A stretch of 64,000 nt of DNA from Hyalella azteca (GCF_000764305.2 NW_025940792.1:1-64000), one strand, 5' to 3'; shown: positions 34,321-49,281, numbered from the stretch's first letter. The notes: generated from the letters alone by a model not told the origin. Numbers and translations: made by a program.

Positions 34321-36964
34321 TTAGACCCATTTCTTTATGATTGTTTCCTGTGATTGACTCCTTCGGATTGATGCATCTCATTCCTGATCTCCAATCTTAT
34401 CCTCATGGTTTGTTAAAGAGAATCATAATGCCTTAATTATTTTTGTATCTTTGCGATGCAATAAGTATTTTTTACTCATGATACTGAATCACTTGAGGAG
34501 CTTCTTCATACAACACGAAGACTTTATACTTTGTTTCTAGATAATCCAATTGGTTGAGGAAGTTCGCAATTCAATCTTCGAATCTTTTGATTTCTTATTA
34601 ACTTCATTCATGGAAATGCAGCATACTGCAAATATTTTGTTCACTTAAACTCCATCATTCGGTATCGAGATTTATGATGTAAATCTATTTCAATTTAAAA
34701 TATTTTATCAAACATTGAAATTTGCACAAATTTGTGAGGTCGCGTTCTCATCGAACATGTAGTGGACCTATCATCTCGCGACAAGTGTTGCTCACAAGAT
34801 CGTTGAATTTGGATTTTAATTAAGTTTCAAATTTTCACATGTAATGAGAAGCTTTTTATGTGATCAAAGACTCACAAAATTACCCAGTAATTTGATTCGC
34901 TGTATTTTCTGAGAGCACTGTGCCAAAATCAAGATCGCTAACGTCAACTTCCATATGGAAAATCGTGAATTCTTCTATCAACTAATAGTAATTAATACCA
35001 GTATATTTATTATGTGATCATCATCACATAATTAATTATTTGAGCATCATCAAGCATTTAGGCTTATACTTTGCAGCTTGAACATTAACCGCGTAATGCT
35101 AACAATTTTAATGAAGAATGAATAGGAATGGTCGAATTTTTATAACGGTTTATTCAGTAGCATTGAACGATTGTTTAGTTATCTGAGAAGTCATTCACAT
35201 ATCTGGCAAATTAGAACTTATAGTAGGCAGGCAAGTGTACACGACGTATGCACTCAGATTTGTTTAGGAGAAAAGTAACATGATGAATATTTTATTCAAT
35301 ATTTTTCTAATTTAATTTTCATCAAAATATTATGGATTATCATCTATTTCTTAATTGAAGTAAAAATGTATTTTGTAATCAATAAAGAAGTAATTTTATC
35401 CCATCGTTAAATCGCAGTTCCGCTCTCGAAAAAAAGTCAGAGTAAATATTATTGACCACAAACCGTGAAATTAATTCAATGAATTTCATCAGCCACATTG
35501 CCTTAGATGCGAGGTAGGTAAATAATATTATTATTATTTGGATATCAATAATATTAACATAATATTGATATTTGGAATTTCACTTCCTATCTTGAGCCTA
35601 ATTCTCCGAATAGAGAAAAGCAATAAGAAAATTGTCAATAAGAAATACACTCTGATTTTCAATGAAACCTGCATTAAATAATATTAGGTGGAGGTCTATG
35701 CTCGAAATTAATTCTTAAACTAAATGGCCTATCTTTCTGAAACTTCTTCGATTGGGGGTAGACCCTCCGTAAATATTTATGTAAGTACATAACCATCATT
35801 TGAAATCTGTCCGTTGATCCAAGATCTATGTATTGCAAACTCGCACGGCTAATGAGAAGCTAACATCATGTAAGGTATACCAAATACCAACAAGTAAGAC
35901 AAGTTCACTTTGAATTGCTGTATCCATTTGAGTGTGTTTTCCTGCGGGTCAGAGTTATGTTTTTGACTCGCGTCCATTTCAATATGAAATTTAAAGTTTT
36001 AGAATTAAATATTAGCGATGTTCTATTTTTTTAAAAATTATCGGGAGTCTGTTGCATGTAAGTAAATGGTTGGCATTACTCATGATATAATAGATTTATA
36101 TTTTAAATCAAATTCACAAAAAGGAATGCTTGCATTTATTAAAAGAAAATTCATATTTTGAGAATGGGGCTTTTCTAAATAAAATTCCAAACTTCAATTT
36201 GTTTTACATTAAATAGCCAATCAGAGAAATATCAGGACGTTTTAATTACTGAATCACCATTACTAACACGTTAATTAAGTATCGCTAATTTACATTAATA
36301 TGCATAATTTGGCTTCATTTTTGCTTTTCCTACTTAATTAAGTTTCCGTGAAGTCACCGGATAATGGCATCCATATTTAATTACCTTTAAATTTTGAACT
36401 CTACCCATTCTTACACTATACTAATTTTTACCTTTCAAGCTGTTAAATTATTCGTTTTAATTTGACATATTAATCATTATTATTCAAAACATCTTAAAGC
36501 AGAACCATTCATATTGAATTCTGCGTACGTGAATACTCCTGTAATTTTTAATTTTTTCCTAAAAATTTATTACAAGTGACTTGATGCACTGTAACATCAT
36601 CAATAAATTAGGTTTTTCCACTGCTCTGGTAGTGCATAATTGTTGGCATATAGGCCACGATTGCTTCGATGAGTTGTTTTTATGGGTCGTAAATTTTTTG
36701 TGAGCACCGAGTGATGGCTAGAAGAGCTGTGTAAAGTTTGTCTCTGCCAGCGCGTAGGAGGGAGGAATTACACGTGCTCGGGTTGTTTTCTAAGTCTGGT
36801 GCAAGTGGAACAAATGTCACCATAGGATGTGGGACCAGTACTGATGTGCAGAGTGGCCTGAAGATTTTACAGACTTTAATCTCCTCAAGCATGAAGGACG
36901 GCCCTGACGTAGGGTTAAGGCGGCGGGCAGAATAAATTTTACGTTATACTGTATATACATTTGA

Positions 36965-37170
36965 AAATTTAAGGAAGGTTCCGGGACAGTCCATTAAATT
37001 GCTCTACAGTCAATCACGTGAGATTTAAATTTGGGTCGAAACTCTGGCAAATTTAAACGAGGTACCTGCACAGTCGTTTGCAACACGTGAAATTTAAACT
37101 TGGGTCGTTCTTTCGCAAATTTAAAGGAGGTACCGGGACAGTTGTCCGAGCTGTTCTAAAGGCCCCACGT
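36965..37170. repeat. Degenerate tandem repeat of about 70-85 bp
   Basis: Three copies of a block containing GAGGTACCGGGACAGT, CACGTG and TTTAAANTTGGGTCG, spaced about 85 and 69 bp. The surroundings to 37480 are unusually GC-rich for this window, with no recognised gene. Confidence 0.6.
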
Positions 37171-40100
37171 GCGGTGTAAACTTTGTTGCCGTTCCCGCAA
37201 CGGAAGGAACCAACCCGCCTACCCAGCACCGTGGTCCGGACTGCTCTAACTTGTGACAAACTGCAGAACTTTGGGGACACAGTTTCATCTGCTTCATTTC
37301 TTTGCGATGTGCGCGCAATCGGGGAATAGTTGCAATAAATTGGAAAAAAGTTCCCCGACCGACCGACGTGTTTTAGGAACCGCGCGAGTATATGGGCGAG
37401 ATGAGGTCTGTCAACGTCTTGTTTCATTGCTGTTTTGTTTCAAGAAGTCTTGTTTCATTGCTGGATGCACTGCAGTCGCTGGGTGATATTTGCTAAAAAG
37501 GCATTTGATAGGCGTGATTTTGATTATTTTTTACTACATTGGAAATTTCCATATGATATTTGATGCACACTGAGTGTGCACTCCGACTATCCTGACTTTG
37601 ACTTGTAACCGGATGAGATCATAAATAAGGCAAGTTGCTTTTCCTTCTCTGAGGGTTCAAAGTAAAAACACCGACAGAAAAATCCCCATTTAGCTGTATT
37701 TATTTCAATATTTCATAACTGCAAAAGAGGGATGAAATGATGAAAATATCACTGCGTCGAGAGTTGTAGGCCAAAATTTGAAGACGACTCTCTCTCGGCG
37801 GTCAAATAAAGGAGTGGATGTTTGTTTCGAAGCGATAATTAAACTGGCATGAGTTTTCAATTCTCTATAGTACAAGCTTTCACTGTAAAGATCTTTAGAA
37901 TTGCCGAAATTTCTAAACTTTTCATTCTAGATACTATAAGTGCATACGGGTATTGAAATTCAATTCTTAATTTCTGCATAAAAATCACCCGATTCTTCAG
38001 CGAAACGTTTGCAGGAAATATCAGTGTATTGTGTTCTACACATTACTCAAGAAACAAGATCAAAGTTACTCGTAGTGGCGTTAAAAATAATTTCACATTA
38101 GCTGTTCAAATATTATTGAATTGTATTGAAGTTAACAAAAAATTGGCAATAAAAGTTTGCACGAAAGATGATACAACATACATTATACAAGCAATAATAG
38201 CCACGGAAGTTTTGAGATAAATAATAAATATTATGAGCATCGAGGTTAAGCCCATGTGAGCTAAAATGATTGCGGCTAGTCAAGTGTGTTGCAATGTATT
38301 TTGCATGAAATTTTATGATAGGCTCAATAACGTAGTAATAGATCTCTAAAATGTCAGGAAGCAAATCTTTAAGTGAGGTAAAATTTGATTGAAAAACTTA
38401 TTCATGAGCTGAGCACGAATGTAGAATACAGGAAAAAGTATTCTACTCGAGAAAGTCGAACGTAATCCTCGACAACATCTGTATACTTTTATCGTATCAA
38501 ACGGTTACAGATTACTGAGTGATACTGTGTGAATGGAAACAGAGAAATGTAATTAATAAAACTTATGCCAGTTGCCTTTCGCTAATCTCCATTGAAAATG
38601 TGCAATAATAATATCGATAATTATGTGAAACAACCTAATAACATTGAGGTAATGAATGAACTGTCAAGGGGAATAAGGAATATTTGTATGATATGAAATT
38701 CATGATCTTAAGATATTCTTCAAGGGAAAAATAATTAAGTATATGAACTCGATTGCATAAAATAAAAATTTCTTATCGCGTTGCATGGAAAACTGTAGGA
38801 ATTAAAATGTAATTTTTACATCACATCGCTAGCATCACCGTTAGGCCGTTTTTGAACAATTTTATGAAGGCTGCTACGAATACTCAAGATTATTTGAAAT
38901 TCTCGCATATGAATAATATCATATGAATAAAGATTTTTGTACACTAATTTGCTGTACAGGATACAGTGTTCTGTAATAACCCATGCAATAGCTTATTGTA
39001 TATTAGGTAAGCGCTATCCATACAGGAACTCCCAGTACAAAGAACATTGCCGATCTAAGATTTATGTTCCCATCAGCAGCAACGGGGGCGAAGCAAAGCG
39101 ACAACAAATGGAGGTACTTCGGTGATATCGTGATGATGTAAGAGGTTCAGCAGGTATTTCCCGGTGCTTTTGCAAATGAGGTGATTCTCTTGACAGTCAT
39201 TTTCCCGTATTGAAGGCTGTGTGATTTTGTTTCTTGCTCCTACTGAACCCTTCAGTTGTTAATAGTTTTTAATTTTTTTTCTGATTTGGAGTTTTAGCTT
39301 CTAACCGGGAGCAGCCATGACAGAGGCCCGCATGAATTCATGATGATTGAGATAATTTGACTTACATTTTTTGATGAATGGATAAAACTTTACATGTCTG
39401 GAGGCTCGCAATGAGTCCAGTGTTCCTTGATGATGGAAAACCATGATTGAAAAATTCTCGATTGACAGCCTCAACTAACAATTAATAAATTGCTGCTTTT
39501 GCCCAATTGTAATTTATTTACGGATTTGACAGATCTGCAGGAAAATTTAATTCACTTTTAACATATAACATCTGAGCACTTGTACTTACAGCCAACCAGG
39601 CTTTTTAGAGCTGAAATGTGAATTAATTCATTGATTAAGTTCGCTCATCAAAACGCTGACAGTAAGTATACTCATGAAATAGTATTGATATTGGTAATTA
39701 ATCCATAATTAGGACCAATCACACTCACGACTCCTAGCTCATCAGGACTCAATCATGAGATGCTTCAGCATGACAGGACTCTGTGTTTGCTTAGCCAGGC
39801 TTCCTTCATTGTCCATACAGCGTCTTCATCTCAGCCGCCACATTCCTGACTTCTCTGTCCACACACTCGGAAAAGTGGTTGGGTCACTTTGTCCAAAATA
39901 AGACGCAAATTACTATCAGAAACACAAGCCTAGAGCAGACGTAGCACTGATTCGCCTATGAGCTAAGCTGGATGACCCACACAAGTGATACAAGTGTGTC
40001 ACTATATGGACAACGTCTCACTCATTTCTGCTTATTATGAACCACAGCGGCAGACGGTGACGGGCTTACACGGTCTTGTCATTAGCAGGGCTCTGTCATT

Positions 40101-42678
40101 ACGCCAAGGCTGTCTCAGGAAATGAACTTGCAGAATCACCTGCAAGAAACTTCTTAATTTAGCTATACCCGTAAAATTAAAAAAAGATACTGATTTAACT
40201 ATAATACTGATACTGATTCAAGTGATACTGATTCAACTTTGCTTCTAAAGGTTGTGAAGAGTTATCGATAAAAGAATGTATTGATGACTTTATGAAAATT
40301 TTAAAATGTCTCTCGCTTCTTTCGAAGTTGTTAGATTTTTTCATGTTTAGATTTTTTGGGCATTTGATGTATTGATGAATCTAAATTTAATCTATATGAT
40401 TATAAAATCTAGATTATGGTCAGTTTGACAGAGCCAGAAGGCATGCGGTATCCAGCAATTTTGATCACAGTTGGATATGAATAATTCGCCAAGCTTCCCC
40501 ATGAAAGAAAATGCCAATTTTCTACCGCATATTATTACTGGGCTCATCTTATGGCTCCTAAGTAATAACATTTGCCCGGCGCCCAATTTCTGGTCTTGGT
40601 ATGGGCTCATATTCTCCCAAGGTTCTAATAAAAGCGTTTTTTCGCCCGCTTTTTATTTTCTAAGAGATTGTGCTCTCACCGTCTCACGCATAAAGCCTGG
40701 GTGGCAAATCAAGATTTAGGGGTGTTTTTAGTTAACTTTTGCTACATTTACTCTCATGCTAATCCCTGACGGCATTACTGCACACAATTTCCAGCTACTT
40801 TTCTGGATGCTGATCCAGTTTTTGATGCTGCGGCTCTAAAAAAGATGCATGGGATTTAATTAAAACTGGAATGATGTGCAACTTCTGCCGCTCGAGGATC
40901 TTCTTACCCATACAAAAATTATTAATGGTGGTGCATGGTAGATTATAGGTGGCATAACGGTGGGTGGCCACTTCCATCGAAAAATAGACGATAAAACTCC
41001 TATAAATAGAAAGGATGTGCGAATATAGGTGGCATTCATTGATGAATCATCGATGATTTGTAGGGTGCTATTCATCGATGTCGCAAAACAGTTTTACCAC
41101 GAGTGGCCATCTCCTAATCAGAGCTCAAAAGCCACAAATGAAATTTAAGTACAGTGAATTTATTTCGAGGTTGGATTATTAAACTCTTAAATACAAATTA
41201 ATCTTGCAAAAATGCATCAAAATGTTTTTCTAAGAACTACTTTGTAATTTATTCGATTCCGCATCGATGCGTCATCAGTGATACACCGATATTCATCGGT
41301 GCTCCAACAATAATTTTTATGTGGATATTGTCTGCAACTGCGACAGCCTGTCATCATGCAAGAGCAATGGTGGGTAAGATCTCAGGGAAGTTGAATAATT
41401 ATTTTCTTATATACATAGGTTTTTTCAATTCAGTAACCGTTTTTTTCGAAACTCACTTTTTAATGAATAGGTCATTTGAGAGTTTGACGTTTCTCTCATC
41501 GATCACTTTCTGCCTCCTCAAATCTAAGTCACGATTATTCAGCAACGCGCGCTTATCGTTGCTGAGTAACAGCACTGTATTAAACTTAAGGCAGAATACA
41601 TTAACTCTCAGGCCAAACAATTGTTATTAGGTGCCGAGTCAATCCTGGTATTGGAGTATATTGGGTGATATGTTTACAATCTGCTATCTAGCCGCCTTTA
41701 TGGTGAGGCGGTATACCTTACGACTAATTTACAACACACTTACAGTGTAACAGATACACTTAGATTTACTCCAGATGAAAGCTAGAGTCATAAAGTTTCA
41801 TCTACGGATAATTTATGCTTTTCGTTTCTAACGGCCGGATGATATTATTTAGCCTCAATAACTCAAGGGATATACCAGTTGAACTTCACCGGATGCAGAA
41901 TAAGATGGAAAAATTAATTATAAAGCTATTTTTGATAGTTGAGCTATTATCATGTAAGGTATGCTTACTCTATTGCATGACTACATTAGTTTTAATTTAG
42001 ATATTTTCTGATGGATCACTATCATTGTGATTATTCTTAGGAATCTAATTTCTGGCGTGGGGCACTCAGAATTGAAAAGCTTCATCTAGCGTGCTTATAA
42101 AAAGTTCATTCTTTTTTTTCCACTCCGAGTGTTAGAACAATTGGCTACTTGAAAGTAACTGCGTTAGTGAACCTGTAGATGCAAGAGTTTAAGGTCAAGC
42201 CGAGGCGCAATGCAATACATTTTCCGAGAATTTCAATATTACCTAGTGGCCACCGCCTCAATGACTTGCCGAAATAAATCACAACTATTTATATCTAAAT
42301 TTGATGTATCAAAGTTAGCATATTTGACATAGCCTTAAGCTATCAAGATATATGCGTATGAAAAGATATGAACATATAAATTCTTCGATTACATGTATAT
42401 ACTGCTGCTTTTAGCCTTCTAGCATTAAGGCAAGATATAACAAAATAATGATATAAATAACTAATCAATCAATCGCACTTAAAGGTTATTTGAAATTTAC
42501 AATCTCATTAGTGAATCACCGTTTGAGTTTACTGCGATAAAATTTTTACATAAATTCCACAAACCCATACATTTAATTATCGAATTTTTTATCGGCAGGG
42601 ATTTTTTATTTCTGTATCTCAAGATTACAAAAATTCATGTTAAATCATACTAAGTATCACTGAAATCGAACTGCAAAA

Positions 42679-42849
42679 ATGTCTTCAGTATTCCCAGTTC
42701 CGCAAGCCGCGGCTGCAACCCACGAAATGCTACGGGTTGCACGCACGCGAGACGAGTTGCTTGCCTCCGGAGCGCAGATGGCTATTCTTATTTATGGTAA
42801 CCTCAGCCATAAACATCGACTGAAGGCCTTCGTTCCCTACCCCTTGTGA
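42679..42849 (+). other. Small GC-rich open frame, 56 codons
   Basis: ATG to TGA, reading MSSVFPVPQAAAATHEMLRV and on. It is more GC-rich than its flanks. No homologous family is recognised and there is no splice or promoter context, so it is listed only for completeness. Confidence 0.12.
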
Positions 42850-43959
42850 AGCTTAAGTTTTGGTAATATACCTGCTGCTGTTCTTTTTTTGCATTCTAGT
42901 TTACTGTAGAAATTTTTTACCGGACTAAACTAGGTTTTGCGTCCGCCGCTGGCGCTAGAAAGAAAAATACTTCAGTTTAAAAGAAAAACATTGGCCTTGC
43001 TGCCCACTAATGCTCACGCATGGAAACGAAACCTTTCAATTTTAGACCCATAACTGTACGTCAATCATTGTTTCACACATGAAAACATTTAAATTCCATG
43101 CACCAGAAAAGACTTTTTGAAATACATTCGAGCGGCAATATAGTAAAAGTTTTTGAATTAAAAAAAGAGAGTTTCTATGTAGTTGAGCGATCACAGCTTC
43201 CCAGTGCCGACCATCAAATCGACGTACCGACCGCTAGCGCTCTTCTGATCTGCTTTTGTATGCACTTCAAATACTCCATTCAAATTCTCTACGAATAAAT
43301 TCAAAATGCTGCTTCGTGCGTGAGCTCAATAATGGATATTCATGAATTGACGAACATCGAACATTTTTATTAGTATTTTTGAATTGCGAGTTACTTTCTC
43401 TCTAAACACAAATCCAGCAATTTACCCAAATCTGAATTAATCCATACGCAATTAATATCTTTCATATATTCACTGAACCGCTCATCATTTCTGGTAAACT
43501 TATTACGAGGCATTGCATTAGGGCCAACCCCAAACCCGCCAAAGCACTCAGTCGCTACAAATTGTTATGTTGGTATCAATCACACAAGAATTGTTTATAT
43601 GACCAGACGTTTCAGTTATTTGAATCCCTGCTTCTTGAATTTTGATAGATTGTTCTACCTGAGGTTTGATTAAATTTATTCTCTGGGGCTGAAATATTTT
43701 GTGTGAAATAGGCGAGTGGACGTTATTATATAATTTTTTTATATCTTTAAATACTAACAAATGAACACCATGACCATGTAATAAAGGAATTCGTTAGATC
43801 CTTAGAAATGAAATTGAATGATATTTTTAATAAGACGTTTCGTATTTTACATAAAAGAGAAATCGATTTTTGTCATCATTTCCTGAAACTGAAGATCACT
43901 ACAGAATAAAAATTTCTCATGACAATTTGTTTTTCAATATTTGCGTCTAATTGATCCTG

Positions 43960-44490
43960 ATGATCATGTGAACACAAACATTTGTGCCGATAATTTGTTA
44001 GCCCGCACAACGGCGCATAGGTTTCTTTAGGGAATATGTGATATCGGGGCCATAATGATCTCATGAACGTCAACATTACTGATGATAATTTGTTAGCCCG
44101 CTCGACGGCCCTTAGGTTTTTATGGAATATGTGATATCGGGGCCATAATGATCCCGTGAACATCAACATTTTTGATGATAATTTGTTAGCCCGCTCGATG
44201 GCGCATAGGTTTTTTATGGAATATGTGATATCGGGGCCATAATGATCTGAACATCAACATTTCTGATGATAATTTGTTAGTCCGCTCGACGGCGCATAGG
44301 TTTTTTATGGAATATGTGATATCCGGGCCATAATGATCCCGTGAACATCAACATTTTTGATGATAATTTGTTAGCCCGCTCGATGGCGCATAGGTTTTTT
44401 ATGGAATATGTGAAATCGAGGCCATAATGATCCCGTGAAAATAAACATTTCTGAAGATAATTTGTTAGCCCGCTCGACGGCGCATATCTC
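43960..44490. repeat. 94-bp tandem repeat, about six units
   Basis: GATAATTTGTTAG recurs at 43989, 44084, 44177, 44268, 44362 and 44456. Each unit also has CCGCTCGACGGCGCATAGG and GGCCATAATGATC. A GC-rich block of unknown nature (44490-44770) follows directly. Confidence 0.9.
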
Positions 44491-45179
44491 TCCGTTGATC
44501 ACCCTGCCCACGAACCCTCTTCGGGGTCCCTCAGATCGATGGTCTTGCGGCGCAGCAAAATATGCCGACCTCAGCAAAATTGGCGAGGTTTTCCAATGAT
44601 GGACCGAGAGCCACCAACGAGTAGCGGGCAGTTAGTGTGGTACCGCCATTACTTTCACTGCGACGTCACTCGAGACAAATCTGTCATCGCGAAATAGGGG
44701 TCGGCAAATTGACAATTTTCAGCCGCCATCTTTCAGATCGAGACAAAATCGAGACTAGGGAGTTGGTTCCAGCTCTAATTGCAATGTTTTTCGAAGTTCG
44801 GTGAAGCGTTTAAATAATTTTGGCATCCGTATTTTATATATTGAATCATGAAAGCACCTCTCGTCATTTCGTGTTAAAAAAGCATTTTTGCTGATAACAT
44901 CGGACAATTTAGTGCTGAAGATTTTAATTTCTTTACTTTATTTAGTCATTGGAAGTTTTTTACTATCAATTTCCATCGATCTTTCATTTTCCTAGAAAAA
45001 TTGAAAATATTCGTTCATGTAGACAACTTTTACCGCCGTAAAAGTTTATTTCAAGTAATTTCGACCGCGATATGAAATCCTACGCTAAATTAGTTTTCGT
45101 TGGAACGTCGAAACACATCCTAATATAAACGATTCGACTAAAACTCAGGGTACAAATTTTAGATAGTAACAAATTTTAG

Positions 45180-45655
45180 GGTACAAATTTTATTCAGATA
45201 GTGTTATTCAGATAGTGTTATTCAGATAGTGTTATTCAGATAGAGATATTCAGATTGTGTTATTCAGATAGTGTTATTCAGATAGAGCTGTTCAGATAGT
45301 GTTTTACAGATAGTGTTATTCAGATAGTGTTATTCAGATAGTGTTATTCAGATAGAGTTATTCAGATACTGTTATTCAGATAGAGTTATTCAGGTAGTGT
45401 TATTCAGGTAGTGTTATTCAGATAGTGTTATTCAGATAGTGTTATTCAGATAGAGTTATTCAGATAGTGTTATTCAGATAGATTTATTTAGATAGTGTTA
45501 TTCAGATAGTGTTATTTAGATAGTGTTATTCAGATAGTGTTATTTAGATAGTGTTATTCAGACAGTGATATTCATATAGAGTTATTCATATAGTGTTATT
45601 CAGATAGAGTTATTCAGATAGTGATAGTCGTATAGAGTTATTCATATAGTGTTTA
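45180..45655. repeat. 14-bp minisatellite (TTATTCAGATAGTG)n
   Basis: More than 30 units, with GTG/GAG and CAG/TAG/CAT substitutions. It grows out of a short repeat of AGGGTACAAATTTTA just upstream. Confidence 0.95.
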
Positions 45656-46663
45656 TTCAAGTGTCATATTATTGACAAATTTGATGACAAATGATTAACA
45701 AGATGTTATCGCAAACTTTTTCGATGCACCAGCGTTGTCTGACATTAAATACGCTGCGATTTACCAATAGAGATCGCGGTCAAACACTTCAGCAATAAAA
45801 GTATCTTTGAAGCAAATAATTCTTTGCCGCTCGGATTACAATCACCAATCAAAGAAATCCACCGATAGCTCTATTAAACAACGCGATACGTGATAGCCAA
45901 TGTCTGTTACGAACTTCGAGTCGGGGTAAAAGATGTTATCTTTTATGTAACCGAAGTCTGCTTGTCTGTCTGTAATTCTAAAAGCACTCGAGATTGTCTT
46001 AGTTTTTAGAGTGGCTCATCAAGGTCGAGAACAAGAAGCGTCTGAGGTTCATTAATATAGATTTTTTCTTCTCAACTTGACACGCTGAGATTCTTGAGAG
46101 GCCATAGGAGGAAATTCTTATCTAATTCTGGATGAACTGAGGGCGAGATGGAAACAGTTGGATGTTCCCTATTAGAAATTAAATCAGGAGGTAGAAATTA
46201 AAATATCTAAGCAGTATTTGTTATTAGGTTGATCAGGTCATCTCATGTGACAATTGTTTGCAAGTTTATTGGGCGAGAGTAGTTTACATTAGGAAAATTT
46301 TGGTAGATTTGAGCAGCAAAAATTCATATTAGCAAGAGAACACTTTCAACAGTGTTCCAACTACAGTAAGAATCACTTTTGAACTGCATGATCAATATTG
46401 ATGCAAGATTAATACATAATCGTTATATATATGCAGGATTACTGCACGATCAATATGGGAGCAATATTATTCTGAAAGTTGTAAGTACCCCTGTACGGTA
46501 GAAATTCGGCCTACCTTTAGTTTTTCAATAATTTTTTCAGGAGCCTCGATATTTCGAAAATTATAAAAATAATTATTCTGCAATTAAAGACATTGACTTT
46601 ATTTTTATCTCATTCATAAGGTTAAAAATTCTACTCAACCTATTTAACCAAAATACTCAGGTC

Positions 46664-46760
46664 AATAGAATAGAATAGAATAGAATAGAAGTGTCGGCGT
46701 TGAAGAAATAGGCCCATGGCCTGTTGCCGAGGTAGCTTGGCCACAGAAACAAGGGCTCTA
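46664..46760 (-). mobile_element. SINE 3' domain with (AATAG)n tail
   Basis: On the minus strand GGCAACAGGCCATGGGCCTA then CAACGCCGACAC matches the 3' end of the SINE at 6722-7034. It runs into a pentanucleotide tract at about 46664-46690. The GC-rich sequence up to about 46850 may be a diverged body. Confidence 0.5.
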
Positions 46761-48836
46761 TTGTTCTACGCTGGCGGGGCAGTGCTGCACGTTGCCCTCG
46801 CCTGGTCTGTTTGCGTCCCTCGCTGACTCTTGATCGCGTTATTTCAGATGGAAACACTTTTACTATAGGCTTTTTTTCTATTTGCACTCTATTTTACTGA
46901 CTTCTCTGAAAATTCAGTCATTCACTGACACGGATCATAAAAAAATGCAAAAAGAGTTCCGAAAACGGCACAGTTAAAGTGCACAGAGAATATTTAGAAT
47001 ATTTCATTTCTCAGCGGCGAAGCGTGCATTTGCACTCACAATAAACTCTACCCTTAAAGTCACTGGACCAAAAACAGTCGCACTAAAGTTTGAATGTTCC
47101 ATAGCCTTGACCGGCGGCAGCGCGGGCGTTTGCAATCCTGTTAGCCGGAGCGACTGTCGCTCTGCGCAGTCGGACGAAGCTCCGGCAATGATCCGAAGAT
47201 TGGCCCAACTTAGTGCCCGGCTTCAGAGAATTTTAAGAGATCAGTTCGCCGTAGCGGGATGATGAATTACATAGCAGAGAATTCTTAAAGACGATGATGC
47301 ATCGAGAGAATTGTGCTTCTATTTGGGGAGGTTACCGATTTGAAAAAAATACATGGTTTACTTATTGAAATTGCGGGGCAGAATATTTTAGAAAATGACT
47401 CGGTGCAAATAAACTTTTCCCTCTTTGATACAAAGTTAAGCTTTGCGTATTAATATATGATGTAGATATACATTTACTGAATTCTGTATCTTTAAAATGG
47501 ACAAGCCACATAATACATGGAGTTCGTATATGGATTAAATTCGTACTCGCATACTTTGTAACTATATAGTAGACATTTTCTTTTTATATACATAGTAATT
47601 TTGTTTTTCGCATGCAGTTACATAAACTAAAAACTAAAAATGACAATCCCCACTCTTGTGATTTAAAATCTTACTTTTGGATACGAAAAACTATAGACTC
47701 ATGAATACAAATTTTTACAGGCAAAGTTTACTCACAAATTAAATTTTCACGTATAAGTCCTAGCGTTTAATGTAATTTTTTGCGTTTTAGGTCTAGATTT
47801 GGGTTCAAATTTTTTACGTTTTAGCGGCAAGCAGCGTGAGGCGAATCCACAAGAGCGTGAAAAGACTACTCGCGGAAACAAATTTTTCGGTGTAGAAAGT
47901 ACTATTGGATACAAATTTTCGAGTGTAAAGCCTAGACTTGGATACAAATCAGAGGACGCTGAAAACCATTTATTGTCGCGACACGCCATAGCTCTGCTGT
48001 CGAAGCCCTTGCCAATGACTGAGAACGCCTGACAATTTGTCCGGAGACAAATATGCTCGATTTGAAAACTGTATTTCAAAGAAGCTCAGCGTGTGCTCCT
48101 GCAGCCTTTAGAGCGCAGCCATCGGTCTCTGACGGAAGTGTGTGGCTTCCTTTTTGTGAAAAGAATAAAGGGTTTCTCGCTTCCGACATCAGGTTAAAGT
48201 TATCGTTGGTGTGTGGTGGCCAGCGAATGGTTGATAATAATCGATATTTAAAATCTGTGATTAATAGAATATCGGAATGAAAGGTACAAAGATCGGATTA
48301 GCTGGATTAAATGCTTTATATTGTCCAAATTTGTCGATGCACATAAGACTTCGTTCGCTTCACCCACATGCAGGTGAATATATAGAATGTAACATTAGCC
48401 GATCGCTAAAACAACGCAGCTTATTTTTCGCTTGAAGGTAAAATTCCGATTAGCAAAATTTGTTCAACGAAGGTTGTCACTCGCCCGTCCATTGATCGGT
48501 CAAAAAAAATGTTAACTAAAACAATTTGAACAGTAAAATGGATGCTTTATATTTTACAAATCAATATTCATATATTTTTGATCTTTGAATTAGGTAAATA
48601 ATCCTATAATTTACAATATTTGAACCGATTACCTTTAAATAATTTTTTGCTAGATTTTGGTCTTTAGTATTAAAGATTTCTGTGATTTTGTCCTCGCCCG
48701 CAGTACACAAATACGTATAGCATTCAATTAGGATAATAGATTTTATTCGTAGCTTGCTTGAATAGAAACTTAGCCAGTCAAGAATTGAAAAGCAGAGAAA
48801 ACGCCAAATAAATTTAAAATATCTTCATAGAAAGCG

Positions 48837-48886
48837 TTTTGGAGACCAGTACTTTCATCAGTCCAAATGAATGCTTGTCTCCAAAA
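48837..48886. repeat. Short inverted repeat
   Basis: TTTTGGAGAC (48837-48846) and GTCTCCAAAA (48877-48886) form perfect 10-bp arms around a 30-base loop. Its role is unknown. Confidence 0.5.
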
Positions 48887-49281
48887 GGCTTTTGATGACA
48901 ACATACTAAAAATACCTGCGGCAATCATCACTTGATATCGCAACTACTAGAAACTGAATAAATTTCTCGTCGGTCCGTATACCTAACGTACTCGGCTAGA
49001 AATTAATGTAATGATGCCAGAAATTGCCGTCACAAGTCTCAAGCCTAATTTTTTAGTTACGTTAGAAAATTCTCGCCTCCAATTATGAAGCCTGCAGGTG
49101 ATCTCGACATGAGTTTCCTGCCGTGGCTCGCGAACTCTCGGTAATTCAATATATATTAATTGAGTCTATTGATGCCAAAACAAGTAATTAAACTCTTTAG
49201 ATTTTAGCTAGGTAGGGGGTTAGGGGGGGCATATATGGATTTGAATGTTACTTTAAAATACGCGCTCCATATTTGTTAATT

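Noticed and set aside
37053..37427. 124-codon minus-strand frame in a GC-rich region
   Set aside because: Overlapping frames on both strands are equally open, no protein family is apparent, and part of it lies on a degenerate tandem repeat.
40471..40719. Possible first Ig-domain half exon reading NFWSWYGLIFSQ
   Set aside because: It lacks the upstream Cys and the expected sequence around LWY, and no acceptor in the needed phase is evident.
44596..44700. Small frame reading QLVWYRHYFHC, considered as the missing Ig exon
   Set aside because: The Trp-Tyr match is isolated, there is no preceding Cys strand, and the frame stops instead of reaching a donor in phase 2.
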